Shown in pieces: positions 27,801 through 36,547 of a stretch of 64,000 bases of DNA (within the stretch, counting starts at the first letter, position 1; each line of letters opens with the position of its first letter). The position numbers and the translations under genes are program-made. The stretch comes from Coprobacter fastidiosus (lineage in GTDB: Bacteria; Bacteroidota; Bacteroidia; Bacteroidales; Coprobacteraceae), in the NCBI RefSeq assembly GCF_030296935.1, contig NZ_AP028032.1, forward strand, positions 3,380,539 through 3,444,538, written 5' to 3'. The notes under the pieces are model-generated. The model was not told where the DNA came from, searched no databases, and saw nothing but the letters and a program-made list of their open reading frames with translations.

Positions 27801-27970
27801 TATTTATCGGAGATACTCAACATACCAATACGTGGACACCAACTTATAGCGGTTTGGCGACTGTTACGGATAATGAGTATTATGGTCGCGGAGTATTGTG
27901 GGCTACTCTATGGGCGATAATTTATAATACGGCTCAGTATGGAGATCATTTCACGGATGCACTTAAGTGA
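24830..27970 (+). CDS. Very large fimbrial tip protein with BACON-like modules and unusual C-terminal domain
   Basis: Start at 24830 (MKKILWYVFLLITAVFTSC, lipobox FTSC) preferred over the ATG at 24806. The 1046-residue protein begins with a fimbrillin-type domain (ATRAAIAPEEG with the maturation Arg; KTIDLIFFESNN). From about residue 370 to 690 it carries three Ig-like modules whose last strands read ATIDIVQLEG, MLLIQNGEPG and VITITQKP, the pattern of BACON domains, linked in Bacteroidetes to carbohydrate or mucin binding. The last 200 residues look like a globular alpha/beta domain (NVNVLFSGRY, FAVISLDNSN, KRVIFIGDTQ) that I do not recognise. As last gene of the operon and the longest subunit it is the likely tip adhesin. 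Confidence 0.78.
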   Translation: MKKILWYVFLLITAVFTSCRIDDEDRFSSGKNGKLIINFSVQDPTSGLATRAAIAPEEGEENVKTIDLIFFESNNNGTGTFKGWKELSATSENPLVMNTDMAFDFSDLGLNMTDAYDILVVANIGDNYLSADSSQTLDEWKAAIKSKNFKEAKADIKVFLTGTDENAPEYTTKPLESEALLMSTSLRKESQDTKISIVLQRAVSRFDVYNSAAGYTLESVSVWNAYPSLFVWNGEPNSFDKKAKRITRLYGVENEADGNIVGKLYAFENYVASPKQNDEVTTCLIIGVRNNSSGTISYHRANVHPLESGQSLKRNNVYKLTINSVKKEGYTTELEAYKGETASLSYSINYWDMDSHGTVQFDGDNILAIPTKKVMFTPNGGSYNLGIFTFGEGTLSLSKKVLDDGISVSLNGKTLTVTATMLNDVKDERNGIVELTFGNLKATIDIVQLEGGDLYLKLNPKSIPNFANGAGVAAPSIAVEGSGDWNATIYPPGAGAFFSFVQTGTSAVTDYDSDKAFNNIIPIYTHTANTATAPRYGFLVVSLKEDPSVQSTMLLIQNGEPGFELTPSVSSIDFEYDGELTITGNNTNTFLVNPGLNTDGTSVNQWRYVLEGDNTGAFEIKDVHDDANLKLNRITVTAKENASNNTLNARLHLELVADPNVKSQVITITQKPMTLNTGIVGNTLYVSENKDETQFVNLQSGKNMKWIAELEQPEPALAHTYVIKMVGENGTEMPWGTEYAIGTKFKIQLPKTLYKDANRDITYHVKLNLVGTDVSARLAVVRTVLKPIAINVANLYGGYGALGNGILSTFRDYGNYPTFFGPQGIVYTPVTPTLPNNESNSAGVGSNIPDNVNVLFSGRYATSVSNYYDNLITWLENSPNKNRFAVISLDNSNSENQALFAKFASWGYKYRGNSGSYATWVTTHANDPVWDYIVKNGPFSNYRPSQQINFNASFYRDGISGTFDVPAGVTNVLEVAGNGCSLSIDLQKRVIFIGDTQHTNTWTPTYSGLATVTDNEYYGRGVLWATLWAIIYNTAQYGDHFTDALK

Positions 27971-27994
27971 TGTTAATTATAATGCTCGATAATT

Positions 27995-28053
27995 AAATAG
28001 ATGAAACTTATCCGAGACAATATTGATATAGTCTCGATAAGTTTCATCTATTT
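27995..28053 (+). terminator. Terminator of the fimbrial operon
   Basis: A long stem: arms at 27995-28018 and 28031-28053 (AAATAGATGAAACTTATC... and its complement, 23 bp nearly perfect), 24 bp after the last stop codon and 75 bp before the convergent response-regulator gene; probably works both ways. Confidence 0.9.
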
Positions 28054-28128
28054 ATATTATTGGGATAGAGTTTAATTGCGTATTACTCTGATTTAAATAT
28101 ATATATAGCTTTTGATAGTCGATATTTG

Positions 28129-28836
28129 TTACTGCTGTCTGTTATCAGTCAAAAAATCATATATTTCTTTTGCATAACGCCTTCCTACCGGTATAGGCCT
28201 TGATAATCCTTTTAGCCATATTTCTTGTTTAGAAAATTTTTGTATGCGGTTTGTGGGTATGAGGAATGAACGGTGTACTCTTAAAAAAGTGTTTTGTGGT
28301 AACATTTTATGAATGGTTTTGATATTGAGCCGTGATATTACGCTATTACCGTTTATTCTGTGTATTTTACAATAATTTTCTAAAGCCTCGATATAGAAAA
28401 TATCGGATAGCAATATATTTATGTTGTTATATTCCTGCTTGACAACGATTGTCTCTTGATCGTTCTTATTGTTCCATACCGAAATATTCCGTATGGCTTT
28501 TTCAATTGCCCTGTCGAAACGGTCATAAGCTATAGGTTTATGTAGGAAGTCTACTGCATCGAGATTAAAGCCGTCAAGAGCATATTGAGCATGAGCCGTA
28601 GTAAATATCAAGCAACAGTTATGAGGCAGCTTTTTTGCAATTTCCAATCCGTTAAGACCGTTCATCTCTATATCGAGAAATACTATATCGGGTTTATCTT
28701 TTTTTATTTCTTCTAATCCTATACGAGGCTCACAGAAAGTTTTTAACTCAATGTTCCCTTTCCTTTCGCAAAATTGTTTGATTACCAGTAGTGCGATCGG
28801 TTCGTCATCGATAGCTATGCAGTTGATTCGTTTCAT
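28129..28836 (-). CDS. LytTR-family response regulator
   Basis: 235 residues: receiver domain 1-120 with acidic pocket IDDE (10-13), phospho-acceptor Asp55 in VFLDIEMNG and the conserved Lys in FLHKPI; LytTR DNA-binding domain about 135-232 (DIFYIEALENYCKIH, FLRVHRSFLIPTNRI). LytTR regulators bind pairs of direct repeats about two helical turns apart. Exactly such a pair lies in the divergent region at 29984-30020. The start codon overlaps the kinase stop (ATGA), so the two proteins are made together. The likely target is the adjacent efflux operon and its own genes. Confidence 0.93.
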   Translation of the reverse strand: MKRINCIAIDDEPIALLVIKQFCERKGNIELKTFCEPRIGLEEIKKDKPDIVFLDIEMNGLNGLEIAKKLPHNCCLIFTTAHAQYALDGFNLDAVDFLHKPIAYDRFDRAIEKAIRNISVWNNKNDQETIVVKQEYNNINILLSDIFYIEALENYCKIHRINGNSVISRLNIKTIHKMLPQNTFLRVHRSFLIPTNRIQKFSKQEIWLKGLSRPIPVGRRYAKEIYDFLTDNRQQ

Positions 28837-29900
28837 GTTCGAGACAATTGTATCGTTAATTTAGTCAAGAACTCCTGTTTATTATTATCTTTTTCGGTAA
28901 TAAGAGTAAAAAGTCCGGGATAGAGCAATTGCAGACGTTTTCTGCAATTTTCGATGCCGATAGATGATTCACCTTCTTTTTTTTCTTTCATGATAGAGTT
29001 GCGAGTCTTGAAAAGCAGAACACCGTCTTCGACTATGATTCGTATAAGTATAGTGCAATCTTCAGAAGACGACGTCCCGTATTTAAAAGCATTTTCGACA
29101 AATGTAATCAATATCATAGGAGGGATAAGAACGAGTTCTTCGTCTGTACGGCTTTCAAAAATGACTTTTGTGTGGTGATTTAATCTGAGTTTCTGTAATT
29201 CCACATATTGCCGTATATATTCGATTTCGTTATTTATGTCTATTTTTTCTATTGAAGTATTATCGTACATGTATTTAAGAATGTTCGAAAATTTTACAAA
29301 TGCAGATTCTGTCAGATCTGATTTAGTGATGACCAAACCATAAAGCGTATTGAGCGTATTAAATAGAAAATGCGGATTTATCTGAGCTTTATACATCGCT
29401 AACTCGGCTTTGTTTTTTTCTGCTTCAATTTCTTGTTTTTGTAACATTTGGCGGAATAGTTCGAAGGTTACTTCAATGGCTAAACTAAATCCGGATACGA
29501 TCAAGAAGAAAAACCATATGGTTTGGGCGTGTAAGTGACGGCGAAAATCTATGGGTAATTTAGACCCGAATTTATCGGATATGGGGAAATGTGTTAATAG
29601 TTCTGTAATTAGTGTCAATATGATGATCAGGATAATGATATGTAAATATTTTCTTTTTAAAAAGAGCGAGGGAATATTAGCTTTTCTATAAGTAAAATAA
29701 AGTAAGTATAAATATAAAACCAAAGTTCCGACAAAAACAGGTTGGGTTTTGATCCATTTGTCAACCGGAACTAATAGGATAATCAATGGCAAGATAACCA
29801 AGCAGAAAAGTAAATCGACATAGTGTATTATTTGAGGATACCGTATAAATGTATAATATGCAGTTTCCTTGCCTTTACCTTTGAGATTTTTAAATAGCAT
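28833..29900 (-). CDS. LytS/YehU-type sensor histidine kinase
   Basis: 355 residues: four hydrophobic helices in residues 25-145, a short coiled linker (QMLQKQEIEAEKNKAELAM), then the His_kinase domain with His177 in KAQINPHFLFNTLN and an HATPase with ITFVENAFKYG and SIGIENCRKRL. No extracytoplasmic sensor domain is present; the signal is probably sensed in the membrane. It pairs with the LytTR regulator through a 4-bp overlap and is transcribed divergently from the RND efflux operon, the common arrangement for a dedicated regulator of such a pump. Confidence 0.92.
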   Translation of the reverse strand: MLFKNLKGKGKETAYYTFIRYPQIIHYVDLLFCLVILPLIILLVPVDKWIKTQPVFVGTLVLYLYLLYFTYRKANIPSLFLKRKYLHIIILIIILTLITELLTHFPISDKFGSKLPIDFRRHLHAQTIWFFFLIVSGFSLAIEVTFELFRQMLQKQEIEAEKNKAELAMYKAQINPHFLFNTLNTLYGLVITKSDLTESAFVKFSNILKYMYDNTSIEKIDINNEIEYIRQYVELQKLRLNHHTKVIFESRTDEELVLIPPMILITFVENAFKYGTSSSEDCTILIRIIVEDGVLLFKTRNSIMKEKKEGESSIGIENCRKRLQLLYPGLFTLITEKDNNKQEFLTKLTIQLSRT

Positions 29901-29942
29901 CAGGGTATTATAATATATTCGTAAAATATCAAATCTTTATCA

Positions 29943-29950
29943 CAAAGATA
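29943..29950 (-). promoter_or_regulatory. -7 box of the two-component operon
   Basis: CAAAGATA (TATCTTTG on the minus strand), 42 bp before the kinase start and 33 bp from the nearest operator repeat. Confidence 0.6.
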
Positions 29951-29983
29951 AATATTAGATGCTATACCTCAAAAATTACTTAT

Positions 29984-30020
29984 TGTCGTTAATCAACACA
30001 TTCCTGTCGTTAATCAACAC
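29984..30020 (+). promoter_or_regulatory. Candidate LytTR operator: two perfect direct repeats
   Basis: TGTCGTTAATCAACAC occurs at 29984-29999 and again at 30005-30020, 21 bp apart start to start (two helical turns), between the divergent -7 boxes. This is the geometry used by LytTR regulators. The second copy ends 26 bp before the efflux -7 box, where a -33 element would be expected and is missing, fitting an activator-dependent promoter. Confidence 0.8.
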
Positions 30021-30046
30021 TTTTATAATATGTAGCAAAATCCTTT

Positions 30047-30054
30047 TATTTTTG
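30047..30054 (+). promoter_or_regulatory. -7 box of the RND efflux operon
   Basis: TATTTTTG, exact match to TAnnTTTG, 55 bp before the adaptor start codon; no -33 TTTG at the correct spacing. Confidence 0.6.
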
Positions 30055-30109
30055 CCATTACTTGTTTTGTATCTCATTATGTAATGTAATAATTAATCAA
30101 CTATACCCA

Positions 30110-31216
30110 ATGAAATACCTCATTATTCCTATTTTATCGGGGCTTATACTGCTCTATTCGTGCGGATCTCAGCCTCAGGAACAAACATCTGCTAAGTATA
30201 AAACTTTGAATGTTGGATTCAGTAATCAAACGCTTAAGAGAGATTATACCGCTACGCTTCGAGGGCGGCAATATGTGGAGATACGTCCGCAGGTAAGCGG
30301 TATAATCACGAAAATTTGTATGAATGAAGGGGATGTCGTACATAGGGGACAAGTTCTTTTTGTTATCGATCAAGTTCCGTATAAAGCTGCGCTTGAGACG
30401 GCTATGGCTAATGTGAAGAGTGCCGAATCTAAACTTGCGACAGCAAAACTTACTGCTGAAAGTAAAGAGGAACTGTTTCGGGAGAATGTGGTTTCTGAAT
30501 TCGATTTGCAAACTGCCCGTAATGCTCTTGCCGAAGCTCAAGCTGCACTTGCTTTGGCTCGTGCCGAGGAGATAAATGCACGTAATAATCTTTCTTATAC
30601 AGAAGTAAAAAGTCCGGTAGATGGAGTCGCCAGTATGATTCCTTATCGTGTAGGAGCTCTTGTCGATAGTAATATTTCAGAACCGTTAGTCACGGTTTCT
30701 GATGATAACGAAGTCTTTGCTTATTTCTCGATGGACGAGAATCAAATTCTGGATCTTGTACAACAATATGGTTCGTTGCAGAAAACAATGGAGCAAATGC
30801 CTGAAGTAGAATTGATGCTCAGTAATGGTAAAGTTTATCAATATTCCGGTAAAATTGATGCTATTAGCGGAACCGTTGATAGCGGGACGGGTGCAGTAAG
30901 TCTTCGTGCTTCATTTAAAAATCCGGATAAGTTGTTACGCAATGGTGGTAGCGGAAAAGTGATCGTTCCTACTCATCGAGACAGTGTAATTGTTATTCCT
31001 CAAACTGCGACTTATGAATTGCAAAATCGCATTTTTGTCTATAAAGTAGTTGACGGTAAGGCGAAGTCTGCACCGATTGAAGTGTTCCGACTGAATAACG
31101 GTACGGAATATATTGTCGAGGCGGGACTCGTCCCCGGTGATGTTATTATTGCCGAAGGTGCAGGTCTTGTGCGTGAAGGAACAGTAATCGATTCTCATAC
31201 TTCCACTAATGAATAA
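30110..31216 (+). CDS. RND efflux periplasmic adaptor lipoprotein
   Basis: Start at 30110 gives MKYLIIPILSGLILLYSC with a lipobox (Cys18); a TTG at 30062 upstream falls at the predicted transcription start. The 368-residue protein shows the adaptor architecture: lipoyl half (YVEIRPQVSGIITKICMNEG, then DVVHRGQVLFVID), an alpha-helical hairpin (ETAMANVKSAESKLATAKLT to AEAQAALALARAEEINARNN), second lipoyl half (YTEVKSPVDGVASMIPYRVG) and beta-barrel (KVYQYSGKIDAISGTVDSGT). It links the pump to the outer-membrane channel encoded two genes on. Nine bp separate it from the pump gene. Confidence 0.93.
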   Translation: MKYLIIPILSGLILLYSCGSQPQEQTSAKYKTLNVGFSNQTLKRDYTATLRGRQYVEIRPQVSGIITKICMNEGDVVHRGQVLFVIDQVPYKAALETAMANVKSAESKLATAKLTAESKEELFRENVVSEFDLQTARNALAEAQAALALARAEEINARNNLSYTEVKSPVDGVASMIPYRVGALVDSNISEPLVTVSDDNEVFAYFSMDENQILDLVQQYGSLQKTMEQMPEVELMLSNGKVYQYSGKIDAISGTVDSGTGAVSLRASFKNPDKLLRNGGSGKVIVPTHRDSVIVIPQTATYELQNRIFVYKVVDGKAKSAPIEVFRLNNGTEYIVEAGLVPGDVIIAEGAGLVREGTVIDSHTSTNE

Positions 31217-31224
31217 TCTGCATT

Positions 31225-34200
31225 ATGAAAATCAGAACATTTATTGACCGGCCTATTTTATCGGTTGTTATTTCGGTTGTTATTTTGATTGTTGGATTGA
31301 TAGGACTTTCGCAGCTCCCTATCGAACAATTCCCTGAAATCGCACCTCCTACCGTCAGTGTTTCTGCTACTTATACAGGAGCAAATGCCGAGACTGTGCA
31401 AAAGAGTGTCGTTGTTCCTCTTGAGGAGGCATTGAACGGAGTGGAAAATATGATGTATATGACCTCTACTGCAACCAATACCGGTTCGGCACGAATTACT
31501 ATTTATTTCCGTCAAGGTACTGATCCCGATATGGCGACAGTCAATGTCCAGAATCGTATTGCAACGGCGCAGGGATTATTACCTGCAGAAGTAACGAAAA
31601 GCGGTATTACTGTACGTAAGCGTCAGACAAGTAATATCAAAGCATTGGCCCTTTATAGTCCGGATAATTCGTTTGATGAGAGCTTTCTTAATAATTATTT
31701 GAAGATTAATATCGAACCGCGTCTTTCTCGTATTGCCGGAGTAGGTGAGGTTAATGTAATGGGAGCGGATTATTCTTTGCGCATTTGGCTTGATCCCGGT
31801 AAAATGGCTAAATATAACTTGATGCCGTCGGATATTGCTGCCGTACTTGATGAGCAGAATTTAGAAGCTCCTACCGGAACACTTGGTGCGGAATCTGAAA
31901 ACACATTCCAATATGTCCTGAAATACCGGGGACGTTATGAAGAAGAAAAAGATTATGAAAATTTGGTAATCCGTTCTTTAGAAAGCGGAGAAGTCCTTCG
32001 TTTGAAAGACGTGGCGCGTATAGAATTGGGTTCTAGCTCTTATACCTATATAGGAGAAGTAAACGGACATCCCGGATCTAACTGTATGATTGCACAAACA
32101 TCCGGGTCGAATGCTAATGAAATTATAGAAGAAATAGACAAAGTAGCAGCAGAAATTTCGAAAACTTTGCCTAAAGGTATGGAGTTGGTGGACTTGATGA
32201 GTTCTAAAGATTTTTTGGATGCTTCTATTCAAAATGTGATAAAAACGCTTGTTGAAGCTATTTTACTGGTGATTTTGGTGGTGTATGTGTTTTTGCAAAG
32301 CATGCGTTCTACTTTTATTCCGGCAATCTCGATAGTTGTTTCTTTAGTGGGTACATTCGCTTTTTTATATGTGGCAGGTTTTAGCTTGAATATGTTGACC
32401 TTGTTTGCATTGGTATTGGTAATCGGTACTGTGGTGGATGATGCTATCGTTGTCGTAGAAGCTGTTCAGGCAAAATTCGATGAAGGGTATAAATCTTCAT
32501 ACCGGGCTACGATTGATGCGATGGGGGGGATCACTTCTGCATTGGTAACGACGACATTTGTCTTTATGGCAGTCTTTATTCCTGTCAGTTTTATGGGAGG
32601 AACGACCGGTACGTTTTACACGCAATTCGGTTTGACAATGGCTGTTGCCGTAGCAATCTCTTTGGTCAATGCCTTGACGTTAAGTCCTGCTCTTTGTGCT
32701 TTGATTATGACTCCTCACGAAGTTGCAGCCGATGGAAAGAAAATGAGTTTCTCCTCTCGTTTTCATATTGCATTCGACAGTGCTTTTCACCGTTTGGTAC
32801 AGAAATATAAAACGGGAGTTTTCTTTATGCTGAAACGGAAATGGTTGGCTTTAGTTTTACTGCTGGTAGCTTTTGGCGGCTTGTTTATTTTGATGAAAAC
32901 GACTAAAACCGGACTTGTTCCGCAGGAAGATATGGGGACTATATTTGTTGATGTGCGAACTTCACCGGGAAATACTTTGGAAGAGACAAAAGTTATTATG
33001 GATGAAGTGGATAGACGTATTAGTGATATTCCGCAAATACGAATGTTTTCTAAAGTGACGGGTAACGGAATGATCAGTGGACAAGGATCGTCTAACGGTA
33101 TGTTTATTGTCCGTCTGAAACAGTGGGATGAGCGTCAGGAAAAAGAGGATGAAATAAATGCCGTTATTGATGAGATATACCGGCGTACAGATGATATATC
33201 CTCGGCTCAGATCATGGCTTTTGCCCAACCCATGATTCCGGGATATGGAGTGAGTAGTGGTTTTGAAATTTATGTACAAGATCAAAAAGGCGGTTCTGTA
33301 GAAGATTTGCTGAAATACACGAGGCAAATGATTGAGAAACTGAATGCACGACCGGAGATCGGACGTGCAACGACCTCGTTTGATACCAAATTCCCTCAGT
33401 ATATGGTCGAGGTCGATGCTGCTCGCTGTAAGCGCAACGGAGTATCGCCGTCAGATGTGTTAAGTACCTTATCGGGATATATCGGTGGTAATTATGCCTC
33501 GAATATGAACCGTTTTTCAAAACTTTATCGTGTAATGGTGCAGGCATCTCCTGAGTTTCGGTTAGATACAGAAGCGTTGAATAATATGTTCGTTCGTAAT
33601 TCAGATGGAGAGATGTCCCCTATTAGCCAGTATTTGACGTTAACTCGGGTATATGGCTCTGAGACTTTAACCCGTTTTAATCTTTTTTCCGCTATATCCG
33701 TCAATGGAGCGCCTGCTACCGGTTATAGTTCCGGACAAGCTATTCAGGCGGTACGTGAAGTTGCCGAAGAGACATTACCTGCCGGTTATGGTTTCGAGTT
33801 TGGCGGAATGTCACGAGAAGAATCTTCAACAGGAAATACGACTGTATTGGTGTTTGTCATTTGTGTAGTATTTATTTATTTGATTCTGTGTGCTCTTTAC
33901 GAAAGTTTGTTTATTCCTTTGGCGGTTATTCTATCAGTACCGTTCGGATTGACAGGAAGTTTCCTTTTTGCCAAAATGTTCGGTTTGGAAAATAATATCT
34001 ATTTGCAGACAGGTTTGATCATGCTGATCGGTTTGTTGGCAAAAACAGCTATTTTGTTGACAGAATATGCTTCGGAACGACGTCATCAAGGGATGAGCAT
34101 TACACAAGCTGCGGTGTCTGCAGCAGAAGTGCGTTTGCGACCTATTTTAATGACCTCATTGACGATGATCTTCGGTATGTTGCCGTTAATGTTTGCTTCG

Positions 34201-34371
34201 GGGGTAGGAGCAAACGGAAATATTTCTATCGGTGTCGGGACAGTCGGCGGTATGTTGATCGGTACTATAGCCTTGTTGTTTATCGTACCGGTTTTGTTTA
34301 TCGTGTTCCAATATCTGCAAGAGAAAATTATGCCTCAGCGTAAAGTATCGAAATTGGAGGAGGAGAACTAA
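31225..34371 (+). CDS. RND multidrug efflux permease, HAE1/AcrB family
   Basis: 1048 residues, full AcrB length. Begins MKIRTFIDRPILSVVISVVI; TM4 has the acidic pair in [14 protein letters not shown]; the late helix has GLLAKTAILLTEYA with the conserved lysine; and the C-terminal half repeats the first. It is the central gene of a complete adaptor-pump-channel operon under apparent control of the divergent LytS/LytR pair. Compared with the pump at 628 it has a different porter loop sequence, so a different substrate range is likely. Confidence 0.95.
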   Translation: MKIRTFIDRPILSVVISVVILIVGLIGLSQLPIEQFPEIAPPTVSVSATYTGANAETVQKSVVVPLEEALNGVENMMYMTSTATNTGSARITIYFRQGTDPDMATVNVQNRIATAQGLLPAEVTKSGITVRKRQTSNIKALALYSPDNSFDESFLNNYLKINIEPRLSRIAGVGEVNVMGADYSLRIWLDPGKMAKYNLMPSDIAAVLDEQNLEAPTGTLGAESENTFQYVLKYRGRYEEEKDYENLVIRSLESGEVLRLKDVARIELGSSSYTYIGEVNGHPGSNCMIAQTSGSNANEIIEEIDKVAAEISKTLPKGMELVDLMSSKDFLDASIQNVIKTLVEAILLVILVVYVFLQSMRSTFIPAISIVVSLVGTFAFLYVAGFSLNMLTLFALVLVIGTVVDDAIVVVEAVQAKFDEGYKSSYRATIDAMGGITSALVTTTFVFMAVFIPVSFMGGTTGTFYTQFGLTMAVAVAISLVNALTLSPALCALIMTPHEVAADGKKMSFSSRFHIAFDSAFHRLVQKYKTGVFFMLKRKWLALVLLLVAFGGLFILMKTTKTGLVPQEDMGTIFVDVRTSPGNTLEETKVIMDEVDRRISDIPQIRMFSKVTGNGMISGQGSSNGMFIVRLKQWDERQEKEDEINAVIDEIYRRTDDISSAQIMAFAQPMIPGYGVSSGFEIYVQDQKGGSVEDLLKYTRQMIEKLNARPEIGRATTSFDTKFPQYMVEVDAARCKRNGVSPSDVLSTLSGYIGGNYASNMNRFSKLYRVMVQASPEFRLDTEALNNMFVRNSDGEMSPISQYLTLTRVYGSETLTRFNLFSAISVNGAPATGYSSGQAIQAVREVAEETLPAGYGFEFGGMSREESSTGNTTVLVFVICVVFIYLILCALYESLFIPLAVILSVPFGLTGSFLFAKMFGLENNIYLQTGLIMLIGLLAKTAILLTEYASERRHQGMSITQAAVSAAEVRLRPILMTSLTMIFGMLPLMFASGVGANGNISIGVGTVGGMLIGTIALLFIVPVLFIVFQYLQEKIMPQRKVSKLEEEN

Positions 34372-34388
34372 TTGAAAAGAAGATTCGT

Positions 34389-35756
34389 ATGAAAAAAATA
34401 ATAATATGTATATCCTTGATCATAGGAACGAGCGGATGTTCGATATATCGGATGTATAAACAACCTGACATGAAAACTGTTACAGACAGTCTTTTTCGTC
34501 ATACTCAGGAACAAACGGATACAGCTTCGATAGCTGCCCTTTCGTGGAGAGAAATTTTTACAGATTCGCAGTTACAGCAGCTGATCGACACCGGATTAAA
34601 GAATAATACCGATTTGAACATTGCCCGATTGAAAGTGAAGGAGGCAGAAGCTTTGCTTATGACTTCTCGACTTTCTTATTTACCTTCGATATCGTTATCA
34701 CCGCAAGGTACATTGAATAAAGCGGAAAAGTCTAAACTCACTAAAAGCTATAATTTGGCTGTTTCTGCAGATTGGGAAATCGATATCTTCGGTCGTGTGA
34801 CGAATGCCAAAAGAGAGGCAAAAGCCGTATTAGAACAGAGCGAGGCTTATCGTCAGGCTGTACAGACTCAGTTGGTCGCTACTATTGCTAATAGTTATTA
34901 TACGTTGTTGATGCTTGATGAGCAGCTTGAAATCAGTAGACGTACTGCTGAAAATTGGAGCGAGAACTTGCGTGTGATGAAGGCGTTGAAAAAGGCCGGA
35001 CAAACGACTGATATGGCTGTTGCTCAGACCGAGGCGAGTAAACTTTCTGTGGACGCCTCCTTGCTTTCGATAGAACGTCAGATTACAGAGACGGAGAATG
35101 CTCTTTGTGCGTTGTTAGGTTCGACTCCGGAAACAATATCCCGTTCGACTTTAAAACAACAAAAATTCCCGGATACACTTTCAGTAGGCATTCCTTTGCA
35201 ATTATTGCACCGTCGTCCCGATGTGCGTCAAAGCGAGGCCGCTTTAGCTGCTGCGTTTTATGTTACTAATCAAGCACATTCGGCATTTTATCCTTCAATT
35301 ACATTGAGTGGTTCTGCCGGATGGACAAATGCCGCAGGAGCTGTTATCTCTAATCCCGGGCAGTGGCTATTTTCAGCCATAGGCTCATTAGTACAACCTC
35401 TTTTTAACCGGGGGCAGAATATTGCCAATTTAAAGGTTGCCAAAGCTCAGCAAGAAGAAGCATTGCTTTCGTTCAAGCAAAGTTTACTTGATGCAGGTAC
35501 AGAGGTAAATGATGCTTTGTTACAATGGCAAACGGCACGTAAACGTCATAATCTGAATAAGCAGCAGATTACCTCTTTAGAATCGGCAGTTCGTAGTTCA
35601 GAACTGTTGATGCGTTACAGTTCTCAAAATTATCTGGAAGTCCTTACCGCTCGTCAAACTTTGCTGCAGGCCGAGTTGGACGCAGTATCGGATTATTTTG
35701 AAGAGATACAAGGTGTAATTAATCTTTATCATGCTTTGGGAGGAGGTATCGATTGA
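34389..35756 (+). CDS. Outer-membrane efflux channel, TolC/NodT (OprM-like) family
   Basis: 455 residues with a lipoprotein signal (IICISLIIGTSGC, Cys17). Two repeats of the outer-membrane efflux family are seen: WREIFTDSQLQQLIDTGLKN with NNTDLNIARLKVKEAEALLM, and later RRPDVRQSEAALAAAFYVTN with QSLLDAGTEVNDALLQWQTA. The 'SADWEIDIFGRVTNAKREAKA' region (given partly) is the hallmark of the lipid-anchored OprM/NodT group. It is the third gene of the operon, 17 bp after the pump, and could also serve the pump at 628, which lacks a channel in the window. Confidence 0.93.
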   Translation: MKKIIICISLIIGTSGCSIYRMYKQPDMKTVTDSLFRHTQEQTDTASIAALSWREIFTDSQLQQLIDTGLKNNTDLNIARLKVKEAEALLMTSRLSYLPSISLSPQGTLNKAEKSKLTKSYNLAVSADWEIDIFGRVTNAKREAKAVLEQSEAYRQAVQTQLVATIANSYYTLLMLDEQLEISRRTAENWSENLRVMKALKKAGQTTDMAVAQTEASKLSVDASLLSIERQITETENALCALLGSTPETISRSTLKQQKFPDTLSVGIPLQLLHRRPDVRQSEAALAAAFYVTNQAHSAFYPSITLSGSAGWTNAAGAVISNPGQWLFSAIGSLVQPLFNRGQNIANLKVAKAQQEEALLSFKQSLLDAGTEVNDALLQWQTARKRHNLNKQQITSLESAVRSSELLMRYSSQNYLEVLTARQTLLQAELDAVSDYFEEIQGVINLYHALGGGID

Positions 35757-35789
35757 TAGGTTTATATAAGAATAAGTTGGAGTTGTAGT

Positions 35790-35980
35790 CAGATTTAGAA
35801 CTTGTCTAAATTTTACTTGGGTCAGGTTTGAGAATTTCTTTCGAGGTTGTTTTTTCAGTTTTTACGAGGAGGATAGCGGGCTATCTGACGAGTGAAAACG
35901 GGAAAAAAGACCGGAAGAAAACACGAGAATGACCTGATAATATTTTTTGTTGGAAAATTTAGATAGGCTCTTAGATTCTG
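35790..35980 (+). repeat. Palindromic element B (MITE-like)
   Basis: Imperfect terminal inverted repeats of about 25 bp (35790-35814 and 35954-35980; shared core GTCTAAATTTT/AAAATTTAGAT) enclose a nearly palindromic interior centred on GATAGCGGGCTATC near 35878. The right end (TTTAGATAGGCTCTTAG) and the inner ATGACCTGATAATATTTTTT match the element at 45713. It sits directly after the efflux operon and before its terminator. Confidence 0.75.
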
Positions 35981-36002
35981 TTTCTCTGAAAAAGAGTTTC
36001 TG

Positions 36003-36044
36003 AAAAAAGTGCATGTGCGATTAAAAATCCGCATGCACTTTTTT
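36003..36044 (+). terminator. Terminator downstream of the efflux operon
   Basis: AAAAAAGTGCATG... and ...CATGCACTTTTTT form a stem with T tail, beyond palindromic element B. Confidence 0.85.
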
Positions 36045-36547
36045 GTGCTGTTAGGTCGATAAATCGCTTTTCGATAGATTATGCAAATATGAAATTTGTG
36101 AGTACTTTTTTATATTCCGATTAATTTAAATTTCAAGAAAATCACTTGTTTTATCTGTTTTTAATTTCCCATTATAAAGACTAATGTGCTTATTATCTAA
36201 CTATTATATCTGAGATAAGATGTGCTTTTTAGGGTGTATGGGATTTTATGTTATGAAATGAGAAAAAAAGAGGACGTTATTTTTATTCACAAATAGCGAA
36301 CAAAGGTTTCGTCTATAATGTTATCTAAAAAGAAAACATCTTAAATTATAAATAACAAAAATTGAATTATGAATACGGAAAGATTTTTTTTATCATGAAT
36401 TATCGGTTGAGCGGAAATATGAGAACCGTGATGATAGTCTATTAAGATTGCTATTTAGCGTGAAGTGCGTCTTCGGTTATTTAAAAGTCAAAAAATAAAA
36501 TCCAAGATATAATAATTTTATCGAGTTATCTATTAATATTTTTAATT
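36045..36547. other. AT-rich upstream region of the OmpA-family gene
   Basis: No gene or clear promoter found in 500 bp. No exact TAnnTTTG with a matching -33 box was seen; short frames are not supported. A long leader or an atypical promoter is likely for the highly expressed type of gene that follows. Confidence 0.4.
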
